From positions 168,513-232,512 of the forward strand of contig CAUYLG010026798.1 of assembly GCA_963573385.1 (NCBI GenBank): a stretch of DNA of 64,000 bases, in the 5' to 3' direction. Every line of letters starts with the position of its first letter. Within the stretch, counting starts at the first letter, position 1. The stretch comes from Cacajao melanocephalus (Eukaryota; Chordata; Mammalia; Primates; Pitheciidae). This document shows positions 1 through 10,556 of this stretch, one piece after another. A program made the position numbers and the translations under genes. The notes below the pieces were generated by a model, which saw only the letters and a program-made list of their open reading frames with translations, did no database searches and was not told the DNA's origin.

Positions 1-2282
1 CTTTTCATAACTACTACCCTCCCTGAAGGTCTTCCCAAGGTGAAATATCCACGAACAACTCAACTGTGTTCGCTCTTTCTACCGCTCTTGCGGTGGACAC
101 CCCCGTGGTGGTGTCCGCAGGACTGGCCATGTTCATGACTTTTCGCACATTCTTTTTTGAAGCATAGAGTTCAGTGACGGCTCTACAAAGAGTGAGATTT
201 ATAGGCTAGTTTATGTTCTTCTGTGGGTAAGAAATTCTTCAATGTTTCTAGAAGCGACTTACCCTTGGTTGATGTCACTTAAAGGGGAAGAAAGTGCTGG
301 GTTTGCAAGGGGAGCCTCCTGGTGTGTGGAGGAGGTCAGCATCCACATTACAAGACAGTAAAAACACTTTGCTAGAACCTTTGACAAGCTAAGCACTCGA
401 GGGGCTGTGTTACTGAAGGAGGTGGGGAACGGAGGCAGCTCATAAACATCGCAGGCCCGGTGGGTGCAGCCCAGACCTGACCACAGCGCCAAGAAACGCA
501 GCTCCGCCAGTCTGTGCGAACTTCATGGCACCTCCAGCGGAAAAGTGTCAGAGACTGATCTAACTGCATCAGAAGTCCTTGCTATTGGTCCGTGAAAGGT
601 CTAATTTAATCTGCCCCTCACTGTCTTAAATTAAACGGGTGCATGACTCCCCTGACCATCCACAAGGTCTTTCATGGCAGGAAGCTTTAATTCTCTGTTC
701 ACCCACCACAGTCCTGGACAGGGGAGTAAGAAGGCTGGACACCTAATGACACTTGAGGAAGATGCGTGTGCCTGGAGTTTCTCGGCTGTGGGACATTTGC
801 CCCTGGCTGAGGGCCGAGGGCCACTGGCAAATGCGGACACAGATGTCCCGTGGTCCCTGAAACCCTACCGTGTCCGGGCCTGGCGGAGCAGCTTTTCCCG
901 GCTCACATGGGGGCTGGCCAGCCACACAGCACCAGTCTGACTTGAGAAGCTTGGTCTCCCCAGCCGAGGTTACCTGAAGGACACTGGAGAGCCGCGTTTC
1001 TCCTTGTGTGCGAAGGTGAACACACAACGCTTCAGACGTTCCACTCTTCCCTCGTGAGGCAGACGGCGTGGCTTCTGTGTGGCTCTGGGGATGGGCATGC
1101 CAGTTACTGGCTGCAGAATGACAAAGTGCCTCTCTGCCAATATCAGAGCGGGGACAGTTCTCACCACCGCATCCTCCAGATGGGCCCAATTAAACTATTA
1201 GCCAATGAGCAAGGTCTGACGGCTCCATTAGGAACCCCTGTGCTTAAATAAACAGCTCAGAATAAATCAGCTCTCCATCTGAGCCCTGGCATGGCAAAGG
1301 CCCCTCAGTGCAGGGTCTGCAAGGTCGGCCCTGGCGAGCCCAGGGGTGTGGGGGTGGCTGGGCCTGGTAAGCCTGGGGGCTGTAGGGGTGGCTGGGGCAG
1401 GCCACCCTCCCTGGTTCTTGGGGTTCTGCGAGCCACACTGCAGTGGGTGATGTGGAGAGGGGTGGCACCTCCGCCTGCCAGAGCCAGCGCCTCGTTCTCT
1501 GCCAGATGCACCCCTCTGCTTGTCTGCTTGTGCACGCCTAGACAGCCACATCCCCTGACTAGACGGAACTTCCAGAACGAGCCCCGACCACAGCACGCCA
1601 GTCCCTTGCCCACTGCCTCTCCCACACACAGAAACTTCAGGTCCACACTGTTTGTGTTTGTGATTACTGCCGAGCTAGGGGCACATTCAGTGCAGAATAA
1701 ATGAAGGCAGCCGAGAGCAAAGTGGGCCTTGCTGCCAGAGCGAGGCGGGCATGACTCCCGGGCGGACGGGGCTGCCTGCTCACAGGGTGCTGCCTTGTCT
1801 CTGCCCGTGGAGGTGACTGTCACACAGGCCCAGGTCCCACTTGGGGCTCTTCTCACCCCACACCACCCAGGGCTGGTTCCCAGGGGGAGCAGAGCCTGCC
1901 TGGGAGAGGCCGCTATCTCCACTGATTCACCTTAGAGAAAGATCCACTGAAAACCATCACTATAGACCCATCGATAACTATACTATAAATAAAATTATTT
2001 CAATACAGAGAGCTGGGCCCCTCAGCCCTGCTGAGATCTGTGGGGATGGGACGGTGCCTTTCTCTTTGTGATTATGGTTATTGCGTTCCAGTAATTTGGG
2101 TGAACTCTGATTGGCTGGCCAATATCCTCGATGTTCTAGGAGGGCACACACGACAGAACCCAAAGCAGTTCTGTCTCCTGCTTGTTTCTCTGGGAAGGCC
2201 CCTCATGCCCTGTGGCACAGCCCTGGCCAGTCACGGCTCAGCATGGCTACCCAGCTCAGCTTTTAACTGGGGCATCTGTTCT
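1..2282. other. Unique DNA, no gene recognised
   Basis: No recognisable repeat family, exon or RNA gene is visible. Composition is moderately GC-rich up to about 1950 and AT-richer after that. Open frames on both strands overlap one another, have no recognisable domain and have no consistent initiation context, so I treat them as chance frames. Confidence 0.6.
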
Positions 2283-2370
2283 GCAAACGCTCCTAAGCAC
2301 CCACTGTGCCTGGGCCCTCTAGGGATGCAGCAGTGACCGGGGCTGCTGAGGCCCTGCTGGGTTTAATTCA
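2283..2370 (-). mobile_element. L2 LINE 3'-end fragment (antisense)
   Basis: The plus strand reads as a decayed reverse complement of the L2 3' region: a 'cctaagcacccactgtgcc' motif, then 'tgggccctctagggatgcag' followed by 'cagtgacc'. The family pattern is 'gagcacctactgtgtgcca', 'ggatacagcagtgaac'. It is short and diverged, so the call rests on motif order only. Edges are approximate. Confidence 0.4.
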
Positions 2371-3545
2371 TTCCGTGTAATCTCAGGCTGCCACCAGCTC
2401 CCGGGAAGACCAGGCCATCTGTGCTCCCCCTGGGAGCACCACACTTCCTTTCCAGAGCTCAGGGCTTGCCTGCTGGAGTCTGTCCTCCTGCTACTGACAT
2501 CTGCTCTCAGGGGAGGAAGAGAAACTTCCTCGGGGCAAATTATAAATAGCTAATTTGTGCACTGTGCAAAAGAAAGTCATTGCCTGACGGAATTGTTGCT
2601 ATTATTTTTCCTCACTCATTAATTTCCCTTTGCTACTGGGTAGCATATTGTTGTTCCTGGTTTTGTTTTGACCTTTCCAGTCCTCATGACAGCAAGTCGT
2701 CCTGAGATGGGCCTTCTTAGCACAGTTGGCATTGGAAGGGAGGCGCATTACCCATTTTTAATGTGGTTAGATGGCGCTGAACTCCACCCTGTGTTTTCAC
2801 TCCAAGAGATGCCCTCTTACCACCCCCTCTGGTCTTAGTCCTGGCCTAGGACTGATAAACCAGCCGACCGTGACAGGCGTGACTGAAGGGTGCGTGTGTG
2901 TAGAGGGGGATGTGCCCCCTCTCTGCTCTGCCCGGCTTGTGGTCATCTCCTAAGGCCAGTGCCCTCCTGAGACGCAGAGACCCTTAGACGACGGAGACCT
3001 TCTCTTCCTCCTGGGATCCCGGTGACAGCTGCCTCACGCACCCGGTCACAGAATGCTTGGAAATGGCCTCTTTGAGCATCCCTGCAAAAGGGCGTCCCTG
3101 CGAAAGAGGCTGCAGTCATCTCCAGGGCCCACTTTCCTGTGGAGGTGACTTGAACGAGGGGGTCGGTGTCCAGGGAACATACGGGGCTGCTGCTGCCCGG
3201 GGCCTGGCCCTGGCTGCCTGGGGTCCCAGTCACAGCAGAGGGACTTGAGGAGACAGCAGGGAATGGGAACCCTTGCTCAGAGCTGCTCCTGGACACAGAA
3301 GGAAGCTCCCTGCTGGTGTCCGGCAGAGGGCGTTGATGACAGGCCAGGGGTGTGAGGAGGCTGGGGTCTGAAGCTGCTGTAGGCTCTGTGGGGGGCTCAG
3401 GAACGTCGGGGGCCCAAGGATGTCACTCACACTCGGTCTTGGTCGGTGCTGTCCATTCAACGCCTCCTGTGCCTGCAGAGCCACAGGATCTACCTGTTTG
3501 GTCTCATCTCCTCCCAAAGTCTGTTAAATTTTCCGAATTTAGGAC
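2371..3545. other. Unique DNA, no gene recognised
   Basis: Non-repetitive sequence. Positions 2525-2640 are AT-rich with 'tagctaattt' and 'cattaattt' motifs amid GC-rich flanks, which is mildly suggestive of a regulatory element. No exon with credible splice sites and coding bias is recognisable. Confidence 0.5.
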
Positions 3546-3549
3546 CAGG

Positions 3550-3600
3550 CCCAATGCCTTAAACACAATAGACCCTTAATAGAGGAGTAAGTGATGGTGA
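3550..3600 (+). mobile_element. Possible MIR 3'-end remnant
   Basis: The order 'ggcccaatgcctta', 'acacaatagaccct', 'taatagagg' resembles the end of the MIR core ('gcctggcacatagtaggcgctcaataaat'). It is very short and diverged and could be coincidence. Confidence 0.25.
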
Positions 3601-3805
3601 CGAGTTGATCTTTTTATCCTGTTAACCGTCCCTAGTAGGGTTTTATTGATGGGGTTTTCAGCAGCATGTGACCAAAAGGCTGCCTTGCCCAGCGACAAAG
3701 AGGAAGTCAGTCAGGACCCTTGGGAGGGAGGGAGGCTCCAGGTGGCTGTGGTAGGGGAGTAACAGAATGAGCATAAAATCATAGGGAGCTGCCCCACGCT
3801 CAACC

Positions 3806-3872
3806 TGGGGGTCCTGGAGGTCCTGGGGGTCCCAGTGGTTCTGGGGGTTCTGGGGATCCTGGTGGTCCTAAG
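3806..3872. repeat. 9-bp GC-rich tandem repeat (collagen-like in translation)
   Basis: About seven degenerate copies of a 9-bp unit of the form cctgggggt. Read on the minus strand the array gives Gly-Pro-Pro-like triplets, and on the plus strand Pro-Gly-Gly-like triplets, which mimics a collagen helix. No exon boundaries, no longer Gly-X-Y tract and no collagen NC domains lie nearby. I take it as a short minisatellite rather than a collagen exon. Confidence 0.6.
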
Positions 3873-6330
3873 GCTGGCTCTATGGAGCCGGAGGACCAGA
3901 GGACCAGAGGTGCCTTCAGCACCCGATGCTCCTGCCTGCGTCTGGGTCTCCTCTCCACGCCAGCTCCTTCCCCATCGCCCTGGTCGCTGTGGCCATTGCA
4001 GGTGTTATGGGCCACATCAGATCCACTTGAAACGGGATGAAATGAATCCACCAGACCCTGAATCAGTCAGATCAACCTGACACGACTGCACACTTTTCCA
4101 GTTGCCTGAGGCTTGCATTTAAGGCTCAGCCTCAACAGGTTCCAGTGGCCATGGGTACACGAACTGCCCACCTCCCCCAGGGGCCTTAGCTGGCCCAGGG
4201 TTGCAGTGTGAGGGCCACTTTCCTGGGGGCCACCCCCATGGCACTGGGTGCCCTGGGCTGCTGAGACAGGCCTGCTCCTGGAGACCACCCAGCCCTCCAA
4301 TGTCACCTGCTTCTATCTAAGCTCTGAAATCCCCTTCCCATGTGGTGGTGCCGGCCCTGTGGACACCCATCCAGAACCCCTCTTCCCACCTGTGCAGTGC
4401 GCCCTGGCTTCCCAGCAGGGTGGCAGTTCAGGGCTCACTCCCCCAGCTCCCAATTACTGCCCACCCACCCCTCTAGACAGAAGTTCTACCAGGGCAGGGC
4501 TCTGCCGGATCCCAGCATGGACCCAGCTGGGTGTGCAGGCCCTCAGAGGGTGGAGTGGGCACCTCTGGGGGCTGTTTGGTAATGGCAGCAACGTTGCTGC
4601 TTCCTGACACCTCTACCAGGTTGGCCCTGCGTGCTCCCGCGTGCCTCAGGTGAGCCTCGCTCAGGGCTGCTAGCCACTGCAGGCCCTTCCAGCTGCACGC
4701 CAGGCCCACAGTGATGCATGCTGGGCCATGCCAGGTGACTGCGAGGAAACCCTCAGCCATGTGAAGGCACTCGTCAGCCCACTAGAGCTGGAATGCCAGT
4801 CACGCTCGGTTACACGGTGGACCCGTCAGAGCATGGCGGGCAGGTGCAAGGGCGAGGACATGGTTGGGAGGAATCTCACTTTCCCTGCAGACCCTTGGGG
4901 GAGACGTGGGGGATAGAGGGTGAAGACTGTGAGGTGAGGTTCCAACAGGGGCAGGGTTAGCCCTGCCTGGAGCCTTTGCTTGAGGATTCTCTGTAGGGTG
5001 TCCCTGCGGAGCTCTGAGGCTGCACCCTCAGCTGCTGACCCTGCCTGCACTGTGACGGTTCATTGTCTGCACAATAAGCCGCTAGAACAGTGGGGGTGTT
5101 GATAACTAAAGCCATGTCCCATGCTGTGGAAAGCGGGTGCCCACTCGGCACCCCAGGGTCTAAGGGGACCGGGCAGGTTTCACTCCCAAACTGGCCCTAC
5201 TGCAGAAGAGAAAAGGGAAACCAGGCTCCCGGCTGCTGTCCAGGCATCCTCTTCCAGGCTGAGTTTTCTGCAAGGCTCATCAGGTCTATTAGAGGTAAAA
5301 ACACCTCTGTAACGTACACTTAATTATACCTAATCTGCTATTGATTAACCATTTATTCTAATAGAACCGCTGTAAAACTGTCCTGTGTGTTTAATCACCA
5401 AAATCAAAGAGTGCTGGCACCTTCTGCATTTTCAAGCATTCTATGCTCTAGGTCAAAGTTCAGCATTTTTATTGACTGTGGAGAGGAAATGGAAAACTAT
5501 GTTAGAAAAAGTGGAATTAAGGAAAAAAAGAAAACCAGAAATGCCCATTTATTCATGGGCGTGGCTGGCTTTCAGGAGCCAATTTGTGGTGAGTCCCTTT
5601 GGGTGTGTCAGTACCGGAACAAGTGAGGTTTCCGGTATTTTCAGCAGCATCCCTGTTCAAAGTTAATCTTGCGGATATCAAGCCTGCCCTTGGAAGGAGG
5701 AAGAATATCTATTTTCATGTGTACATTATAAAAGAGCTTACAAATTAGTGGGTTTCACTACAAGTTGCTTTGAAGTAAGCTGTGAGTCTTGCGTGAGGTG
5801 TGAGGTGTGCCTACCACATACATCTCATTACCCAGGTTCATCTAGAAAAAACAACGCTCACATTTAATGTTCCAGATAACTGACATAAAGCTTTCTAAAA
5901 GTCAAGTCTCTATAAAACTGTAAGCACTTTTATTATTAATAATAATTGAAAATTGAAAATGCTTACTCCTCCTGCTTTTTAAAACAGAAACATCATAATG
6001 TAACCTTTTTAAGGCACTACATCACCAAAATGGGTATCAATTAAAACCCTGGAAAGTAACTTTGAAATAATCCCCCTTGTGTTAAAAGAACAATGTATGC
6101 TCATCTGGGGGGTCCCCGCACGACCTCGGACCCCGGGATTCATGGTGCCTCGTCCGCCAGGAACCCCTGCCAGCCTCCCAGCGTCCACGAGTAATTCTAC
6201 TTGTCTCTTCCGCCATCGCTCCTCGCCCAAAGATCAACATTTCTTTGCAGTCTAATATTGTGCTTATTTTACAAGATCTGATATTTTTGGGTGGTATTAG
6301 ATTGCTTGACTTTCATACTGGTTGAGGGAT
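3873..6330. other. Unique DNA, no gene recognised
   Basis: No recognisable repeats or genes. GC content falls from about 5280 onward. A short GC-rich island at 6105-6215 contains several CpGs ('cgacctcggaccccggg') inside AT-rich DNA but is too small to call a CpG island. Confidence 0.5.
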
Positions 6331-6337
6331 TGGGGGA

Positions 6338-6376
6338 AGAGAGAGAGAGAGAGCAAGACACAGACAGAGAGAGAGC
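6338..6376. repeat. (GA)n-rich microsatellite
   Basis: Two short GA runs ('gagagagagagagag' and 'gacagagagagag') separated by 'caagacaca'. This is a purine-rich simple repeat. Confidence 0.8.
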
Positions 6377-7574
6377 CGCCAATGATGTACAATTCTGTAT
6401 TCCCCTAGTGTGTGGCCTTGTGAATGATGCGCCCTTGTGACATAAAAGGCCTCTCTCTTCACAGTGGCTATGACTTGAGATTTGGGGATCTTACTGTCTT
6501 CATGTGGGTTAGATACACACCGACTTTCACTCTGTGGACTCGAGCTGACTTCTTCAGGCCAGTGTGCTCACTGGCACCACATCACTGATAATAATGGTAA
6601 TTCATTATTTTCTTTAAAATGTGCTTATTATATATTGGAAGAGTATCTGAAAATTAAAATTATCCTCAAGGCTTATTTATCCTGTTTCCCAGAGAATGCT
6701 GCGGATTTTTTTCCCATGCCATGAAGTGGAGGCATTAGGATGGGCCAAAGAAACCAAAGCAAATTCCTTCAAAGGTGAAAAATCGAGGAACTCTCTTCCC
6801 AAAGCAACAGCACCCGTCTATTATTATTATTTACAAAAGTGCTCATGAAGCTTAGGGTTTCTGATTAACTCAGTCATGCCAAATTCTACATTGTTTTTTT
6901 AACATACACCATAGTGGGCACGCAGGCTTGTGGGAAGTTCAAAAAGAGGTCTTCAGATTCAGTGTCTCCAGGTGGCCAATTTCTTCTGATCTGGATTTTC
7001 AAAAAAGTATGAAAGCAGCGAAAAGTTATTAATCAAAGCTCAATGGCACAGCTCAACTTCAGTAAGTTGTTTCCAGTAGTGCTGCAAATTCTAATTAACG
7101 GCTTGCTCATCGCATACAGGAAGCGAGATTTAGCCTTGGGAAAAGAAGGCTAGGAGTAACTTGTGGAATTTGAAAAATCTACTTGTTATGTTTAAAATTC
7201 CTTCTTTTTAAAAGCAATGAAAATGTAGCATGTTCTCTTCCTCTTACTGGAAATTTTCAAATAATTCCATCTTTCCTCCTCCCTTGGCCTCGTGCAGATT
7301 GTGGGGATAAGGCACCCACCGTCCCTCTCCCCTCTGCAGCCACGGGGCTTCCCGAACACCTCCTGCTCCTGGAGTCTCTCGAGGCCTCCAACAGAAGGCG
7401 GCATCTCCGGGGCTGCAGGCGGTTATCAAGTAATAGGCCTCAGAAGCCTCTGATGAAATGCAATGTGTCCTCTAAGCCGAGTGCAGGGCTCCGGAATCCC
7501 AGAGCCAGGGCGACAGCAGCCAGAGCTTCCTCTGCTGGGAGGCGCTGATGGGATGAACTCCCAGCAGACAGAAG
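6377..7574. other. AT-rich unique DNA, no gene recognised
   Basis: Mostly repeat-free. At 7020-7140 there is a block with 'gttattaatcaa' and 'ttctaattaacgg' motifs that could belong to a conserved non-coding element, although conservation cannot be tested here. The region from 7270 becomes GC-richer and has an open frame on the plus strand with no recognisable domain. Confidence 0.45.
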
Positions 7575-8065
7575 GGCAGTCTCTCTCCCAGTCTCTCTCT
7601 CTCTGTGTCTCTCTCCTTCTCTATCTCTCTCTGCCTCTGATTCCCTCTCTTTCTCCCTGCCCTCAGTTTCTCTCTGGTTCTATCTGATTCTCCTCTTCTC
7701 TGTGTCTCTTTACCTGATTCTTTGTCTGCATGTGTCTGCCTCAGTCAGTCTCTCTGTCTGTCTCTTTCTCTCTTTCAGTGTCTGTCTTTATCTGATTCTT
7801 TCTCTCTGTGTGTCTCTGTCTCTCTCTCTGTATCTCTTCTGTCTTTAGCTATCTCTCTCTCTGTCTCTCTGTGTCTATCTGATTCTGTCTCTTTCTGTCT
7901 GATTCTGTCTCTCTGTGCCCCTCTGTCTCTGATTCTGTCTCTCTGTGCTCCTCTGTCTCTATCTGATTCTCTCTGTCTCTGTCTGTGTCTGATTCTCTCT
8001 GTTTCTCTCTCTCTCTGTCTCTCTCTGATTCTCTCTGTCTCTCTTTCTATCTCTCTCCCATCCAT
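7575..8065. repeat. CT-rich (TCTC/TCTG)n polypyrimidine tract
   Basis: Nearly 490 bp of plus-strand pyrimidine-dominated sequence built from 'tctctctgtctctctgtgtc' variants and recurrent 'tctgattctgtctct' words at variable spacing. Low complexity explains the long open frames on both strands here (Ser/Leu/Cys-rich on plus, Arg/Glu/Asp-rich on minus). Polypurine-polypyrimidine tracts of this type can adopt H-DNA. Confidence 0.9.
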
Positions 8066-8440
8066 CGGCATCAGCACAGGACCCCGTGTTGCTGGGGAAG
8101 CTCCCAGGCTTACAGACAAGCCTCTGTCACAAAGCCCTTGCTGGTGTCTGCATCAGGAGGTCTCCTTAGCGATGAGGTCTAAGGAGCAACTCCCATGAGA
8201 ATGGAGCCTCCAACCTGCTTTAGGTCGGCAAGGCTTTGAAGCACAAGACTCAGATGCAATTAGCAGGACCTGCCTTCATGCCGTGTGCTTAGAGCTAACC
8301 TCGTGGAGGCTGCTATTGTTTGGGGTTCAGCTGTCAGTATCATTATCCTGTAAAATCCCCGAATTTCCACTTCTCTGTCCAAGTGCCATGAAGCCAGCCA
8401 AGTGGGGAGAGAAGGTTCTTCTGAGATTGATTTTTTCCCA
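8066..8440. other. Unique DNA, no gene recognised
   Basis: Repeat-free sequence between the CT-rich tract and the AT-rich motif cluster. No coding evidence. Confidence 0.5.
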
Positions 8441-8730
8441 GACACTGTGGTTCTGTTCAATTGAATTCACTCAAGTTGTGGTTAACATAAGCCCGATGGA
8501 GAGTGTGACATGTCAAATTAGCAGCTTTGCAAATCTCCTGTTAATTGTCAGCCTAATTAAAAAATTGCTAATTATAATGTTTATAACTTCAAATAACTGC
8601 TCAGCTATAAAGTAGGCCTGTCAGGTGTAAACAGGGGATGGAGGGAAAAAGTCAATTGACATCTGTTAGTTTATCAGTGGCAGTATACCAAACTGAAGAA
8701 TAGATTGCCATTGCCCTATAAATCTGCATT
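8440..8730. promoter_or_regulatory. Candidate conserved non-coding/enhancer-like block
   Basis: An AT-rich, repeat-free stretch contains an octamer-like 'tttgcaaat' (8526-8534), 'ttaattgtca' (8541-8550), 'cctaattaaa' (from 8551) and 'gctaattataatg' (from 8568) within about 55 bp. Clustered TAATTA-type cores plus an octamer are typical of developmental enhancers bound by homeodomain and POU factors. This is a motif-based inference; no alignment was available. Confidence 0.3.
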
Positions 8731-9237
8731 ACGATAGAAAGACCGATTCTTTCCGCACCCGCTGGATAAATGGGAACGGGAGTCCTTCCTGGCTTGCCCA
8801 GGGCTCCGCTGCTGCTGAAATTCCGGTCCTGCCTGAGAGCTGAGGGAAGGCTGGAGTCAGCACACAGACAGACAGTGCAGGCCCTGCACCTCGACTACAC
8901 ACACACATGTCCTGATGTGGCCCCACATGACATCTAAAAAACAAACAGACAAAACGGAGACTAAAACATGCACAGAAACACAGATTCAGACAGTGGAAGT
9001 AGGGTGAGCCCTCTTTCCAGGAAGGAGCCTGGAGCCCCACTGCCAGCCCTGGTCGCTTTAGTCTGAATTCACAGCACATCTCCCGCTGTGGAATGATGAA
9101 GCTGGAATATGGTATGTTTGTCACTGAGATCTGTGCAATCCCAGCCTGACTTTCAGAGCCCCATGAACTCACCTATGCCCACAGCTCCCATATCTGCAAG
9201 GGGAGCTCCTTCTGGGTCCCATCCCACCTGGCAACTT
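8731..9237. other. Unique DNA, no gene recognised
   Basis: No recognisable repeat or gene. A short 'acagacagacag' and 'acacacacat' stretch lies near 8870-8910. Confidence 0.5.
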
Positions 9238-9455
9238 GTCACACTACTTCCTGGTTCATCCGCGTGTCTGCCTTCCTCTCCTCAGTGTCCCAGTGAGGTT
9301 CTGGTCTCCACCCTCCTCCTCCATCACCTGCCCTGCCTGGGCGACCCGTCATGCTGCTTCGTGGTTGGTCCACCTGCCTTCCTTCCTCTCTTCAGTGTCC
9401 TGTGAGGCTCCGGGGGCAGAGGCTGTCTCCATCCTCCTCCTCCGTTGCAGAGGAG
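9238..9455. repeat. 110-bp imperfect tandem duplication
   Basis: The segment beginning 'gtcacactacttcctggttc' at 9238 recurs as 'gtcatgctgcttcgtggttg' at 9348. Both are followed by 'tgccttcctctc' then 'tcagtgtcc', and both end in 'ctccatcctcctcctcc'-like sequence. The spacing is 110 bp and the copies differ by many substitutions and small indels, so the duplication is old. Confidence 0.75.
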
Positions 9456-9577
9456 GGTGCAGATGAGAAGCTTCCTGTGGCCCAGCCTGTGCTCACAAAG
9501 CACTGGCTACTTCCTGGAGGAACAGTCACCAATCCCCTACTGCAGATGCAGTAACAGCACTTGGGTGTTGTTTAGTT

Positions 9578-9715
9578 TGGTTCAACAAACATTTACCGAG
9601 CATTTCATTCTGTGCCAGGATTTACTAATATATTCAGATGAGTGAAGCAAAGCTGTTTTAAGGTCCCGCCTTTGGGAAGCTGACAGATTAGTGTGACTGT
9701 GCATGCTGGATTCAA
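9578..9715 (-). mobile_element. L2 LINE 3'-end fragment (antisense)
   Basis: The plus strand contains 'ttcaacaaacatttaccgag', then 'tgtgccagga', then 'gggaagctgacagattagtg'. This is the order of the reverse-complemented L2 3' end ('ttcaacaaatatttattgag', 'tgtgccaggc', 'gagcttacattctagtg'). Edges are approximate. Confidence 0.65.
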
Positions 9716-10071
9716 CTGGGGTGCAGTGGTGGCCATCATGTCAGCCACAGGTAAGAGAGGGGTCAAGAAGGAATGAAAAGCTCCAGCGTCTGTGGCTCTA
9801 GAGCCCCCGGGTTTTTGCCCTGTCAACCAGAACATGTAAGGCCCAAGACCCCAGAAACAGGGTGGCTTGGTATGTTCCTGTGATGTTTCCTGAAGCCGTG
9901 TTGAGACCCAGTGAATCAGGTGAGTGGGAATGGAGCTGGTGTCACAGGGCCTCCGTGGACCCCTGCCCACCCCCAGCTCTGATCCTTGGCCCCAAATTCT
10001 CTGAACTTTTGCTCCACACCTGCGTCAGTACACATCTGGCCTTTCATTCCACAGTGTGTTTAACTACATTA
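9716..10071. other. Unique DNA, no gene recognised
   Basis: No repeat or gene recognised between the L2 fragment and the LTR-like element. Confidence 0.5.
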
Positions 10072-10455
10072 TGATAGAGCAGGAGCATCGCCATCTTGGA
10101 CAATCACCACCATTTTAAGTTCCCCTTGATTAAAAACCTAAATCTAGCCCCAAAACGTCAGCCTAATGGCTAATGTCAGCATGATCAGAAACATTCCTAT
10201 CCTGAGATAAAACCACCTCTGACCAGAAACTTACCAACCCTGAGATAACCTCCCCTCTGATCAGAGACTTTCCAACCCTGCAATAAACATTTCCTCACAC
10301 AGAAACATTCCCAGCCTATGATAAGCTCCCCCTCCCTAAACCCTTAAATACCCTTAGTGTGTAACAGAGAACGTTCTTGAGTGAAATCATCCAGAAGCCC
10401 CTCTCAGGTTTATTCTCCAAAGTAAATCTGTCTTTGACTATAGCCACTTTCATGT
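10072..10455 (+). mobile_element. LTR-like element, probably a solo LTR of an endogenous retrovirus
   Basis: The stretch opens with 'tgatagagcaggagc' then 'gccatcttgg', contains a promoter-like 'cccttaaatacc' about 60 bp before 'cccctctcaggtttattctc', and ends with 'taaatctgtctttgactata'. This layout (TG start, A/T-rich TATA-like box, then a short R/U5 ending near 'tgtctttgact') is typical of mammalian ERV LTRs. No primer-binding site, gag or pol sequence flanks it. I do not assign a subfamily. It contains the four-copy 38-bp array listed separately. Confidence 0.45.
10182..10334. repeat. 38-bp tandem array, four copies
   Basis: Units start at 10182, 10220, 10258 and 10297 with the pattern 'tgaycagaaac', 'ttccaaccctgagataa', 'cctcccctc'. 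The copies are diverged by substitutions but keep a 38-39 bp register. The array sits in the part of the LTR-like element that would be U3, the usual site of enhancer repeats in LTRs. Confidence 0.85.
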
Positions 10456-10493
10456 TTCCTTTCTTCTTACCTTGACTTTTACATATTACCCAG

Positions 10494-10556
10494 TGAGGGG
10501 GTGAGGAGGGAAAGGGGAGGAGGGGAGGGGGGAGGGGGGAGGGGGAGGAGAGAGTC
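10494..10556 (+). repeat. G-rich polypurine tract with G-quadruplex potential
   Basis: Plus-strand runs of G3-G6 separated by one to three bases, including 'ggggaggaggggaggggg'. More than four G-tracts fall within 30 bp, which satisfies the common G3N1-7 quadruplex pattern. Confidence 0.8.

Noticed and set aside
1305..1922. 205-codon minus-strand frame
   Set aside because: GC-rich unique DNA with overlapping open frames on both strands; no recognisable domain, no supporting context.
3800..4051. Collagen-like protein segment
   Set aside because: Only about 22 residues of imperfect Gly-Pro-Pro on a 9-bp repeat; no flanking exons or collagen domains.
6105..6215. Possible CpG island or promoter
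   Set aside because: Only about 110 bp with a handful of CpGs, far below the size expected, and no nearby gene start.
7722..8198. 158-codon Ser/Leu/Cys-rich plus-strand frame
   Set aside because: It lies in the CT-rich simple repeat; the opposite strand is equally open and Arg/Glu/Asp-rich.
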